Assembly: GCF_947179515.1 (NCBI RefSeq)
Contig: NC_067488.1
Span: 26,427,039-26,491,038, forward strand
Origin: Apodemus sylvaticus
Taxonomy: Eukaryota > Chordata > Mammalia > Rodentia > Muridae
Length of the DNA: 64,000 bases
Direction: 5' to 3'
Both the position numbers and the translations under genes were made by a program. This document shows positions 10,965 to 21,850 of the stretch, piece by piece (within the stretch, counting starts at the first letter, position 1; the number at the start of each line of letters is the position of its first letter). The notes beneath the pieces were generated by a model that saw only the letters and a program-made list of their open reading frames with translations, ran no database searches and was not told the origin of the DNA.

Positions 10965-11240
10965 ATGGGAATGTGACCTATGGTCACCTAGATCAGAACT
11001 GAGTTCTCCATGCATGCTAATAAGGTATCTAGAGGCCCTGAAGGTCTGGCCAATAGGTTTCCCTCCCTGGACATTCCTTTCTGAAAAAGCTATTTAACCT
11101 CTGCTCCACCCTGAGAAGGTGGTATACAGCTATTTCTCAAGATGAACAGTCAGTAAACGGTATGGATAAGCATGGACTGTCTCTTCCATCTAGAACCATT
11201 GTAGGGAGCATGGAGGAAGCCTTCCTCCCGCAGAGGGCCC
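10965..11240 (+). repeat. Possible LTR-like segment
   Basis: A CCAAT box (GGCCAATAGG, about 11048) lies some 45 bp before GCTATTTAACC (about 11089). The block looks like an LTR promoter region. I could not name a family or find its ends. Confidence 0.25.
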
Positions 11241-11635
11241 TTCCATGTTCCCAGACAATCACCCTAAGCTAAGGACAATCACTGATGAGCTAAGATGGAG
11301 TCCCCCATCCCCCAGCCCTGGGCTCATTGTCCTCAGCCCGTAGGCCTCTGCAGTTCCCAACCCCCCCCCCCCAAGACCCAGTGTTGTCTGGATGTCCAGG
11401 AGCTTGGGAGCCCCCACCCAGGCTCCTCATCATGGGCTGTGTTTTTCCAACACCCAACAGCTGGGGCATAGGATAAAGGCAACCTAGCATTCCTCTGCCC
11501 GACTGAGGTCCTACAGCCCAGCAGTGGGGTGAAACTTGGAACCATAGGAGGAACATAGTCTTCCTTTTTCTGGGTCAGACTTTTGGCCTGTCACTCAGTC
11601 CTAAGGACTCATTTTATCCTCATTGCTCAACATTT

Positions 11636-11665
11636 TATCATCATCATTATCATCATCATCATTAT
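11636..11665 (+). repeat. (CAT)n microsatellite
   Basis: An interrupted run of CAT/TCAT triplets. Confidence 0.9.
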
Positions 11666-11687
11666 ACCCATTTCTAAAATCTATATA

Positions 11688-11813
11688 AGGAAGGCTGCTA
11701 AGATAGCTCAGCTGGTAAAGGTGATTATCAAGCCTGAGTTTGAACCGTGAGGCAGACATAGGATGGGGAAAAAAGAGAAGTGATGCCTACAAGTTGTCCT
11801 GTGACCTTCAACA

Positions 11814-11858
<45 letters not shown>
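11688..11858 (+). repeat. tRNA-derived SINE with long (CA)n tail
   Basis: GATAGCTCAGCTGGTAAAGG and CCTACAAGTTGTCCTGTGAC are typical of the rodent B-type SINEs. The element ends in about 20 CA units (11815-11857). Exact subfamily not asserted. Confidence 0.65.
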
Positions 11859-11859
<1 letters not shown>

Positions 11860-12184
11860 CTGGTCAGCCTGCACCTAAAGTTACTCCCAAATAAGGAAAA
11901 ACAAGACAGTATCTCTTGAGACACTGTAGGTCAGACTTTTCATGAATATAGCAGAATGCCTGCCGAGATTGACTTAACTGGAATTTTAGCTTATAGTTCA
12001 GGCCACGGTGACTTGGGCCTGTGTCTCTGGGTCTAATGTGTGGCAAAATATGACAGCAGTGTGAAGGAACATCTGACTGACAGAAAGGAGAAAGAACCAG
12101 AAGCAGCCAGGGTTAACATACCCCCAAGAACCTCCCCAAGTATCCTGATTCTTCCCCTTGGGCCTTACCTCCCAAAGTATCAAT

Positions 12185-12275
12185 AGCTTTCCAAAATAGC
12201 CCAGCAGCTTGGGACCAAGTGTTTAAATACAGATAGGCCATGGAGGGCATTTGAGGTTCAAACATGGCCCCAACT
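12185..12275 (-). repeat. MaLR-type LTR end fragment, antisense
   Basis: CAGCTTGGGACCAAGTGTTT and a following GGAGGGCATTTGAGGTTCAA match the edge block of the antisense MaLR copies elsewhere in the window. It lies 140 bp before the inferred Zhx2 acceptor. Confidence 0.4.
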
Positions 12276-12772
12276 TGAAGGGCATCTGTCCCTCCGTCAA
12301 ACCCCATGAAGGCCTTGGAAGGAGTGACCAACCTGTGGGAGGCGCACAAAGAAGCCCTCCACCCCACAAAATGGCAGCCCTCTTTCTGACATCCCTTTGG
12401 TTTGTCATCCCTCCAGGGCAGCTACCAACAAAGGAGATGCTCTGTCTTTGAAGAAAGAAGAAAGCCCCGCCCCAGAGGCCGTGGGCCACTTCACCACCAG
12501 CGACTGACTCTGACTCTGAGCAGAAGTGCTTCCGCGGTGCCTGGCGACCACAGGAAATCCGGAGCTCTCAATGTCCCTCCCAGAGGCTGGGTGGGAATTG
12601 TTCATAGTGCCAAAGTCCTACTACTGCGTTTTCAATGGGTCCCTGTACATAGCCTTTGCCTTTGCTCCGGCCCCGCCTCTTGCTATACTGGAACTGATTT
12701 ATACAATGTGGGAATTTTGTTACCTTTTTAATAGAGGGCATCTTCCTTTTCCAGCACTTCTGTGGTAAGGCA

Positions 12773-12773
<1 letters not shown>

Positions 12774-12821
<48 letters not shown>

Positions 12822-12843
12822 TTTTTTTCTTAACCCCCCCCCC
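12774..12843 (+). repeat. (GT)n plus poly-C in the inferred 3' UTR
   Basis: About 23 GT units, then a T-run and about 11 Cs. Likely length-variable between strains. Confidence 0.93.
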
Positions 12844-13407
12844 AGAAAGGAGGGCTAACCACATTGCATTTCTTTTCTCTTCCTTCCTTTCACTTTATTA
12901 ATGAGGGGGAGGGAGCGTTAGCATAAGTACCACTGTATCTACTGGATTTTAGGTAGGACGAATTTCTTCTTTAAGGTAGTTTGACATTTGGGAGATGTCT
13001 TGGTGGGAAGGGCTGAGGTTGGTCCCCTGGCTCAAAGTGGAATGGGCTCAAAGTAGAATAGCCTTCTGCCTCAGTCCCTTCCCAGTTCCCCAGCTGCCTT
13101 TCGGGGACCCAGCCTCAGCCCTACACCATGAGGTGGGGCTGGCTTCTCAACTGCTTTGGATAATTGGGGAACAGGTGGCTGCCCTCTTTACAAATCTTTT
13201 AAAAATACCAGCAGAAAGGGGTCCCATGGCGGACGACGCCACCATTACTATTGGAAAATGAAGAGAGTGGTCTCCCTGGCTAGAGGGTACCAAGGTAAAC
13301 AAACATCTCCGCTTTTCCTTTCTCTTCTCACCGCCTTTTCTTGGTGTGGCTTTTGACAAGATTTCAGCTCAAAGCCTCACCATGGATTGATTTTTTTGGT
13401 CGTTGGT

Positions 13408-13408
<1 letters not shown>

Positions 13409-13449
<41 letters not shown>
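13409..13449 (+). repeat. (GT)n microsatellite in the inferred 3' UTR
   Basis: About 20 GT units, 190-230 bp before the first poly(A) signal. Confidence 0.95.
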
Positions 13450-13638
13450 GGGCCAATTTTAGATACCTGAGTGCACTTTTTTTTAGTTAGTCCTAGCTTT
13501 TAAGAAAGAAAGCCAAGAGACATATCTCGTGTCAGTGTCGAGACATGAATTCTGTTTTCTGTCCTTGTCCCTCTCCCACTCCGCAGACCCTTGACCCCAC
13601 TTGAGTACGCTGCACAAATTAAAACGCTAGGGAGTTTG

Positions 13639-13688
13639 AATAAAAGCAGTTTTTCTAACTTGTTGCTCATTTGTTGTAACTCAATAAA
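13639..13688 (+). terminator. Tandem poly(A) signals of the inferred Zhx2 last exon
   Basis: AATAAA occurs at 13639-13644 and again at 13683-13688. A GT/T-rich stretch around 13700-13735 follows, as expected downstream of a cleavage site. Confidence 0.6.
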
Positions 13689-13705
13689 GCAAAGACTAAC
13701 CGTTT

Positions 13706-16700
13706 TTATAACCTTCCCTCTGTTCGTTGTCCTTCAGCGTTGTCCGGCTCCTGGGGCCTCAGCCTGTAGTCCTGACCTGGCCACCTCCCACTGCCAATTC
13801 ATTACCGGCATATTTTTTTAAGGTTTTTTTTTTTTAAGTGTGTGAATGTGTGCGCACACACATGCGCAAACTCACAAACATGCATAAACTGTTTTTTTTT
13901 TTAATTATCCCTTTTGTTCATATTCCTGTAACCCAAATTTAAGTCATGATGACATGTGGCTATAAGAAAGGCTGGCCAAGTGGCCAAGAATAAGCAGGAG
14001 GAGTCCTGTCCCTAAGAAGAAAGGGGAGTGGATATCATGGTCAGACACCCACAGGGAGATCCAGACATGTCTGACCTCAAGTCCCCCTCCCTCCCTAGTT
14101 GGATGAGCTACTGTGCATTGATTGCATCCAGTTTCACCTGAGAATCATGACCAATGTCATCCCGAACTTAGAGCATATTCAAGACTCTCCAATGTCAAAG
14201 TCGACTCTTATCCATGATATAAAATGTCTCTTGTGTCTAGATCAGTCTCTGGTACATACACCCTTGTGGTTGCTACCATTACTGAGGCTTCTCCCCACAA
14301 GACAGCAAGGCTGGTAAAGGATAAGGAGATAAAGAACTCTGGAGTTGATCCCAGGGAACAGTGCCTGCTTCGTTGCACACAAACAACCACACATATAGTG
14401 GAAGCCTATGTACTGTGGTTGGCTAGCACAGAACCTTAGATGGGACAGTGAGTGCGCACGCCACCAGAGTCTCTACGTGGAAGACTCACATACAAGAAGA
14501 CATGTAGAGCACAGACTCACCCGAAGTCAACTACTGGCTGCTCACCCTTCTTCAGAATCCAGTGTTGTGACTTCACGACCACAGTGTGGCATACTTACTT
14601 AGAGGCACCATGTGCCATATAGCCTGGCTGCCAGATCGTGCCTGCAGAATACCTCCTCCGTGTGGTGACAAGTCAAGCTCAGAGAGGCCAAAGGCTTATG
14701 GGTATGAACAGAGGAAAGGCTCTTGAGAAAGGAAACTGAAAGGGGCATTAAGAGTCAGACCTAAGCAGGGTTCCTCTGGGTGTCCACCCAGTCAGATAAG
14801 AGGACAGGCAGCCTAGAACAAGGGCTACAGGCTCACATCCAGCCACAAGGAAGGGAACACTTTCTACCATCAGTGAGGCTGGTCTCCATGTGTCTCTTCC
14901 TCCTGAGTTCTAGGGGCATAAAGAGATGAAGGTGAGGTGGTTAATTAAGGGCACACTCGGGAGGTCAAAACGCCTGAAGCCAAGTCTCCCTCCTGTTACT
15001 GAGTTGTCTTTCCATTGCATAAAACATCCATTACGATGAAACACCATGACCAAAGCAACTTAGAATTCAAGAGAGAGGTGAGGGAGGGAGGGAGGGAGGA
15101 AAGGGAGGGAAGGGGTAGGGAGGCAGGGGGACAGGGAAAGAGGGAGGAAATGAGGAAGGGAGGGAGGCTGGCATAGCCGGCTCGTTCTGGTCCCTGCACT
15201 GCCTTGTCTCTGTGTACCAGCGCCTGGCCCCTGTCACCCTCATGCTCTCCTGTCCTTCCCATTAATGAGTGTCTCCAGCGCATCTCCACAGGTGGCTGCA
15301 CTTCCCTCCTGCTATTTCCCACCCTTACAGTTAGGCTTGCTTTTCTCAGAAGCAATTTAAAGGAATCCCTCAAGCAAGTCCGCGGGAGCCACCACCAAAT
15401 GCCTAATGTCTGTTGCAGCCAGGGAAAGAGCCCTGATAATAGTCAGGAATGAAAAGCACGGGGCATGATGATTGTGTCCTTTCAACCACCTAGCAAAATG
15501 GGTCAGGCTGTTCTTCTCCAGCATGATGGACCTAGGAGAGAGATTGTGTGGGACAGTCAGGGTTCCTGAAGAGGTGGGGGAAGCAGCAGGTAGAGCGGTC
15601 AGCTGCTGTTTCTATCTACTGTGGGCCCTGTGCACCCCTAGCACTTCCTTCAAGGGGTTTCGTTTTCTGTGGTTGATCTTCTGTTGAGAGTCGGGCAGCC
15701 CATCATAGGGATTCACTTCCCCAACCAGGGGACAGCCATCATGCTCTAGTGCATCTACATGGATACAAGGCCATACACAAAACCAGTCAGGTTCTAGGAG
15801 AAAGTCTGCATCGTCCATTGTAGACGATGCGTGTGATAATATTTGCCAGGAGCTAGGTTCTGTGACTTTGTATAGGACATATGAACAAATACCTATGCAC
15901 CCAAGTCAGGGTACCAACAACAGACGCAAATGAATGGTCCCTCCAAGTTTAGCATGATAAACCAGTGAGTTTTGTAGGGATTGCTTACAAGAGTGTGGGT
16001 AACTCAGGCATGTGTATTGCCTAGCCTGGGTGATGACTCACAAGAGCTGAGTCACCTCAGCTCTCTGTGCACCTTGCCGCACATTAAGCCTTTGTTTAAT
16101 GCTTTTCCAATCCCAAGGGAAGCCTTACCTCCCGAGTCTTGTAAGCTTCCTGAGACTCATAAGCATTTTACCTCCCTCCTCTCTTTCCTTTGTCCTCCCC
16201 CTCCTCCCTTCCTCTTCCCTCTAGGAGAGAACACTTGAAGGCAGAGGAGACAGCCATACAGCAAGCCTCCTAAGGTCAGAGGTCTTGCCAGGAGAGGAAG
16301 CCAATGTATAAGTGAAAACTCCGTGTGGCCCAAAAAGTCAAGAAGGGCGTGGCATCGGGAAGGGGTGGAGGTGATGCTAAATGGTGGCAGTGAAATCCTT
16401 TGAGTCCCTAAAGTCCACAATTCCTAAGACCATCCTCCATATCCCTGTCCCTCCATTTATATAAAAGGAACACGTTTCCCCTTTTGACATGAGCTTCACA
16501 AAGTCGAGAGTTGGGTTTCTATTGCAAAACCAGATGACAAGAGAAAAAACACAGAGGATAAAATGCAATGTAAAGAGATGATACATGGGGCTAGTTAGTG
16601 GCTACAGAGCTGCATGGTGCAAGGCTATGGTGTCTACATTCAAATGTGGTCCCTAGATCTCCAGCCGCAGAAACTGGACAGGGGGCCCAGGTGATCGATC

Positions 16701-17314
16701 GGCATGTTCATCAACGGTGAGGAAGCCACACTGAAGACATTAGCTAGCTCCTCCCCACTTCCTCCAGCACTTGTGGGTGAGTGGTAAATCCAATCGCGCA
16801 TCACCCTGTCTTCAGTGTGTAGACCCTTGGCCAGGAGAGAGGAGACACAGAAGACAGTAAAGGATATCAAGTGTGGTCCAGCAGGCATGCACACACTCAT
16901 CTATCTAGCACACTGGCGCTGCCACAGCCCCTGGAAACAACAGCTCTCGGTGGCCTGACAATGCAATCAGCATGGAGCCAGGAGTGTCAGTTCCCCATGT
17001 AAAACACCTCATAGCACTTCATGTTTATGAACCTTGGCTCTAGTAAGAGTGGGAGGGTCAGTACACATGAGTAAGAAGCACTTGAGCACATCCCATAAGG
17101 CCATCAAGTTGGATATCCCACAGAGTGGAAGAGGACTCTGGTTCCTCTCCATTTTGAAGAACTTAAACTTTAATGGGGAGAATAAGGTTTACAGCAGTCA
17201 TTCTAAACCCTTCTCCACAACAAGAGTCTCAAAGATTAGATTTTTCTTTGGATCCTTGCAGGAGAGGTGGAGCTTATACTGGATAACCTGGGAGCACTTA
17301 TTCAAGATATTATT
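13706..17314. other. Intergenic, no gene seen
   Basis: Mostly unique sequence. It includes an A/T and CA-rich patch (13810-13900), a (GGGA)-rich purine tract (15070-15165) and a CT-rich run (16165-16225). No splice-bounded reading frame was recognised. Confidence 0.45.
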
Positions 17315-17360
17315 ACAAAGGTTTAGAAGGGTTTAGAAAGGTCTTAGTAGGGTTTAGAAA
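17315..17360 (+). repeat. Short GGTTTAGAA-type tandem repeat
   Basis: GGTTTAGAA or GGTTTAGAAA occurs three times with a diverged GGTCTTAGTA between copies. It lies just upstream of the 34-bp array. Confidence 0.6.
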
Positions 17361-17431
17361 AACAGCTAAGGATGGAGGAAGGGAGCTTGTCTAGAAAAAG
17401 CAAGGAACCAATAGTGGAAAGAAGTACAGAG

Positions 17432-17882
17432 CAGGCTACCTAAAAGAAGATACAATGTAAGCCAGGATGGCTACCTAAAAGGAGATACAATGTAAGCCAT
17501 GGTGCTACCTGAAAGGAGATACAATGTAAGCCATGGTGCTACCTGAAAGGAGATACAATGTAAGCCATGGTGCTACCTAAAAGGAGATACAATGTAAGCC
17601 ATGGTGCTACCCAAAAGGAGATACAATGTAAGCCATGGTGCTACCTAAAAGGAGATACAATGTAAGCCATGGTGCTACCTAAAAGGAGATACAATGTAAG
17701 CCATGGTGCTACCTGAAAGGAGATACAATGTAAGCCAGGGTGGCTACCTGAAAGGAGATACAATGTAAGCCATGGTGAAACCTGAAAGGAGATACAGTGT
17801 AAGCCATGGTGCTACCTAAAAGGAGATACAATGTAAGCCATGGTGGCTACCTGAAAGGAGATACAATGTAAGCCAGGGTGAC
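17432..17882 (+). repeat. 34-bp minisatellite, about 13 copies
   Basis: The unit is CTACCTGAAAGGAGATACAA followed by TGTAAGCCATGGTG. GGAGATACAATG begins at 17481, 17515, 17549, 17583, 17617, 17651 and 17685, an exact 34-bp period. Later copies with GGCTACC are one base longer. Copies differ by G/A at one site and GG/AT at another. There are no unique spacers, so it is not CRISPR-like. Confidence 0.95.
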
Positions 17883-18254
17883 ACAGCAGGGATAAAGGCA
17901 AAGGAATAAACATTCTCAGATCGCCCTCCGTTCTGCTGCTTCCTCAAAACAGCCATCACCAAGCCCAAGTCCCAGCACAAAAGCCTCTATTGATCAGATC
18001 CTTCTGATGCTCCAGGAAACAGACCAGTCCATGGAATGGACTCAAGGTGGCGAATACACACCAACCTTGCCATTCCGCCACATTCCACACTTAGAACGAA
18101 TAATGATCAATCAACTTGACCTTTACCTGTCAGCTTCATAAGAATTAAGGTAGTGCTCCATCATGGTTCTGACTTCACAGTGTGAGATGAAACGTGTGGG
18201 CCCCACTGGCAGTCTGACTAATTGCTACTTCCTCTTTCTTTGTTATTTTGTTTT

Positions 18255-18357
18255 GAATTTGTGTGTGCGCGTGTGTGCATGTATGTGCACATGTGTGCAT
18301 ATATGTGCAAGTGTCCTTGCTCCCCCTCTCTTGTGTGTGTGTGTGTGTGTCTATGTA
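18255..18357 (+). repeat. Interrupted (GT)n tracts
   Basis: TGTGTGCG, TGTGCATG and a clean run of about nine GT units (18331-18350) lead into the telomere-like motif. Confidence 0.85.
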
Positions 18358-18382
18358 TGGGTTAGGGTTAAGGTTAGGGTTC
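18358..18382 (+). repeat. Short telomere-like repeat (TTAGGG variants)
   Basis: The tract reads GGGTTA, GGGTTA, AGGTTA, GGGTT in a row, about four units with one substitution. Confidence 0.85.
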
Positions 18383-20747
18383 GACACACTTATTCACAGG
18401 TGTGTGACACACAAGTCAGAGATCTACATCATATGTTTTCCTGTATCACTCTCTACCATATGTTTAGAGACCGGAACTCACTATCTCCACTGGACAGGCT
18501 GCCTAGCTGATGCCCAGACCTTGCTTGGTTTTGCATTTCCACCCCACCCCTCTCAAACAAACATATTTCTCAGTAGGTTAGGAACTTGACTTCCCATCCT
18601 CCCTCACAGCTAAGATGGCTACTAAGACGAGCACTGTATAGCGGTCATTCCCCTTCTTCTCTTCCTGCCTTGAACAAGTTAGTGACCATGAGACAGGGGC
18701 AGATGCCTGCTTTCAAGTTTCTTTTATGTGTGAGAAATATAAATGATTGTTTGTTTAATTAACTTTATATTAGAGTAGCGCAATATTTACAATCAAATGC
18801 ACTCGTAGCCAGCACAAAACCTGAATACTGTCCCTGCAGGATATAGAAATCTCTTCATTCAGATGCCTATCCATCCATCCCTGCACTAACGCCAAGGTGG
18901 CAGATGAGTTAGTTTGTTTCCTATTCAAGGAAACTTGAAGGACTGGTCAGCATTTGTCAAGTAAATAAACCAAAGGAAGACACCAGGAAGCAGAGGTGAA
19001 AGAGAGATTTAGGATTTTTAGGGAGTAGAAATCTAACAAGCAGCAAAGTGCAAACCAAGGAAGAAGCCAACAAGTTTGAACGACCACTTTTGACAAGCAA
19101 GATTTCCTAACTCCTTGATGAGCAAGTCACCCTAATGCAAGCCGGGCAATGGCACCAGGACCACAATGCCCACCCCACCCCCACCCCCGCCCCCATCCCT
19201 CAGCTGCTGGTGTGCTTATACAGCATAGGAAGCCCTGGGCTAGAGCCCAAGCACCTCATGCAACCAGACTGCACACTTGCCATCCTAGAACTCTTAATCC
19301 TGGGAGGCCAACGGAAATTCAAAGTCATTTGAATTTCTGAAATCTGAATTTTAGGAAATTGGAAGATAGCCTGGCCTCCACGAGACCCTGTTTCCAAAGA
19401 AATTTACTTAGAAAGAACCTGAAAAGCAAATGTGGTTTGAGATTTTCCGATATAAGGGAAACAGCATATGGGAAATGGATGGAAAGGGGACACAGTATGT
19501 TTAGAGCCTTTTATACTTAGGATTGCTTCCCTTGGCTGAATTTATGTTACAAGCCCTAGAATTGGGTAACTGGGTCCAAATCTACATCCTAGATCCTTAC
19601 AGTCTGTGGCTGGGGCTGATGGATAAATGGTCTCTAGGCTGATACAACATTTCCCTTTGCAATGTTCACACCTTCCCCATTTCTTGCCTAAATTTCACCC
19701 ATTCCTAGAAACCCAACCTAAATGCCACCTGAACAGATAAAGGTACACAGGAAAGGACAAAAAACGTGGATTTAAGGATGAAACACATCCAAACTGGCTC
19801 TCAGAATGCCCTGTACTTTTGAAGTCCTGGGCAATCACCAGCACCAACACTCAATTCTAATCCCATGAGCATTGTCTTGCTTCTCCATCTCTTGTGAGGC
19901 TCCTGTAGGTTTCCATCTCCCTGGTATTGATGTTCTACTTTATTAATACACCCTCGCCCATTCAAAGTTTTCTGGAGCCCTGTTCTAACTATCACATATA
20001 ATGTTGGCATGGCACCACACAGAGCATGACCCTTCTGCCTATGGCTGGTCATACACTTCAGACCTAGCCAGTAACAACACCTCTCTCACCTCAGTGACTA
20101 GTCCAAGAGATATGTGTGTGACCGAAACTGGGTCAGCCATTGGTAAGGTTTATAGCCATTGAAGGAGGGACAGCTTCAGAGAACAGGGTGTGAAGAAACT
20201 AGGCAATGAAGAGCACACATGAGAAATATTTAAGATGTGTTGCCCTGGGCTAAACATGGAAGCCTGTTTAATGTCTCTTGGGAAGACAAGAAAAAATAAA
20301 TCCCCTTTTGGTGTTGTTTTAATTGCTTAGCCTACGCTGCCAGGATGAACCGTGCGATTACATTTTCAACAGAGTTCCATGAACAAAGTCCAGCAAAGGA
20401 GAGCTGAAGCTAAAAACCAGCTGGAGCCTAACCCGTCCCCCTGCCCCTAGCGCATGCCTTGTTACCCATTTTCATAGATCCTAAGGGTCTCCGTAGTTGC
20501 TCGAATGGCCTTCAACCTTGTAGGAACCCTTATGAGGCCTACAAGAGATAGAAAGATGACTAAGGTTTGAAGAGAGTAAGTTTGTCACAAGGGCTTGCTA
20601 CGACGAAGCCCACCCACCTGCTCCAATGATCAGAGGTTGCAGAATTCTGGCCCTGCATTTACCACTAATGGGGTTCATGAGCCTGAGACAGTCCGTCTTC
20701 CTCCTTCAGCCTCTGTCTCTTTTGCAAATTAAGAGTTTAAACCTTTT

Positions 20748-20898
20748 TGTTTTTTGTTTTTGTGACACAGGATTTCTCTGTGTATTTCTGGCTGTCCTGG
20801 AACTCACTCTGTAGACCAGGCTGGCCTTGAACTCAGAAATCTGCCTGCCTCTGACTCCCAAGTACTGGGATTAAAGGCATGCGCCACCACCGCCCGGC
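20748..20898 (-). repeat. B1 SINE with 18-bp target-site duplication
   Basis: An antisense B1 with GGAACTCACTCTGTAGACCA and a CACCGCCCGGC end. TAAGAGTTTAAACCTTTT at 20730-20747 and the same with one mismatch at 20899-20916 flank it. Confidence 0.95.
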
Positions 20899-21189
20899 TA
20901 AGAGTTTAGACCTTTTAACTGCCACTCCAATTATGAGATTTGATGGTTCCAGGAACCTGCGCTATCACCATGAAAAGAGGCTCCGGATTCCAAAATTCTA
21001 CATCTACCCCAAGCAAAGCAAAGCTTTTGCTGAAGTTTTCCTGGGACAGTAGAGAGCTGAGTGTACTTAATCTTCTGGGCAGAGTGTCAGCAAGCTCCCC
21101 TGGAGGACTCTGGAGAAGCATGTGTTTGTAGTACCAGGAAGTGTTTGTAACCCCGCCCCCAAGACCAATCAGCAGCTGATTGGATGCAA

Positions 21190-21850
21190 TCACACAAGGG
21201 TCTATTCAAAGCCTGGGGCTTAGGCTTAACTCACAAATGACCCCCAGGATGGTTCCAGTGGAGAAAAGCCCCAAACTCTCATCAGGAAAAGGTTTTATAG
21301 AAAATAGCAAGTGAGGGGTGAGTGTCTCTAGCCCGGCAAACATCTAGTTGGGGGCTACTGTGACCTTGAACATAATTGGCTGGTGCCCGGAGCCAAACCA
21401 TAAACTTAACTTCTGCTTTCCTTCTAATTGGAGGTTGTTAGGCAGGGGCGGGCTTATAACCTGGGGGTGCAGATCTGTGGGAAGAATAACCTCCCAGTGG
21501 AGACTGGTGCTAGAAGCAAGTCTTGTTGGGGGCGGGTAACTTGGAGACCCAAGTCTTGTTGAGGGGTAACCTGGAAACTGGTGCTAGGTACCAGCCTTTA
21601 AGTTTCCTTGAGTTCAAACTTAGGTCAGGTTCTCTAAGTTGGAGTCTGGACCCAAAAGATTTGGTCTCTCATGTTCACGACGTAGAATTAAAGAAGAGCA
21701 GACCGTAGGGTGGAAGAGTACAAAGTGGACTGCTGAGGAATATTTATCTAACCCCAGAACATGCCACCAGGCATCTCCCCTCTGCCAAGCGACAGCCACA
21801 GTGGCGCCTGTTACAAACAACAGAGGACCTTTATTGGAGTTCATTTAACC
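21190..21850. other. Unclassified, possibly LTR-derived
   Basis: It contains internal near-repeats of AAGTCTTGTTG and GGTAACTTGGA / GGTAACCTGGA (21515-21590), GGCTTATAACC, and AACAGAGGACCTTTATTGG. It looks retroelement-like but I cannot place it. Confidence 0.25.

Larger units (their letters stand above)
1..12416 (+). other. Inferred last intron of Zhx2
   Basis: If the acceptor at 12415-12416 belongs to Zhx2, everything to its left is intron. No coding exon or long reading frame is seen here. The content is SINEs, L1 and MaLR-type remnants, a ribosomal-protein pseudogene and tandem repeats, with unique sequence between them. Confidence 0.5.
12417..13705 (+). other. Zhx2: Probable terminal 3'-UTR exon, inferred Zhx2 last exon
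   Basis: A long pyrimidine-rich tract ends in CTCCAG (12411-12416), a good acceptor. It is followed by about 1.29 kb of mostly non-repetitive sequence with two AATAAA hexamers (13639-13644 and 13683-13688) and a T/GT-rich downstream region. This is the form of a last exon. No substantial protein is encoded. One frame from the exon start gives about 29 residues ending TTSD and a stop, which does not match the ZHX2 C-terminus I know. The ZHX2 protein is encoded in a single upstream exon, with a non-coding last exon after it, and ZHX2 lies tail-to-tail with DERL1 in mammals. The assignment therefore follows from synteny and structure. It could be another transcript's 3' end. Confidence 0.6.
17886..20729. 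other. Intergenic, mostly unique, no gene seen
   Basis: Holds the GT-rich and telomere-like patch at 18255-18385 and a CCCCA-rich run at 19165-19198. No other repeat or exon was recognised. Confidence 0.45.

Noticed and set aside
13200..13260. GGCGGACGACGCC patch as a CpG-island promoter
   Set aside because: Too short and isolated; surrounding CpG density is ordinary.
15070..15165. GGGA-rich tract as a promoter or regulatory element
   Set aside because: Simple purine low-complexity sequence without other promoter signals.
17432..17882. Regular 34-bp repeats that might suggest a CRISPR array
   Set aside because: Units are contiguous with no unique spacers, and the DNA is mammalian.
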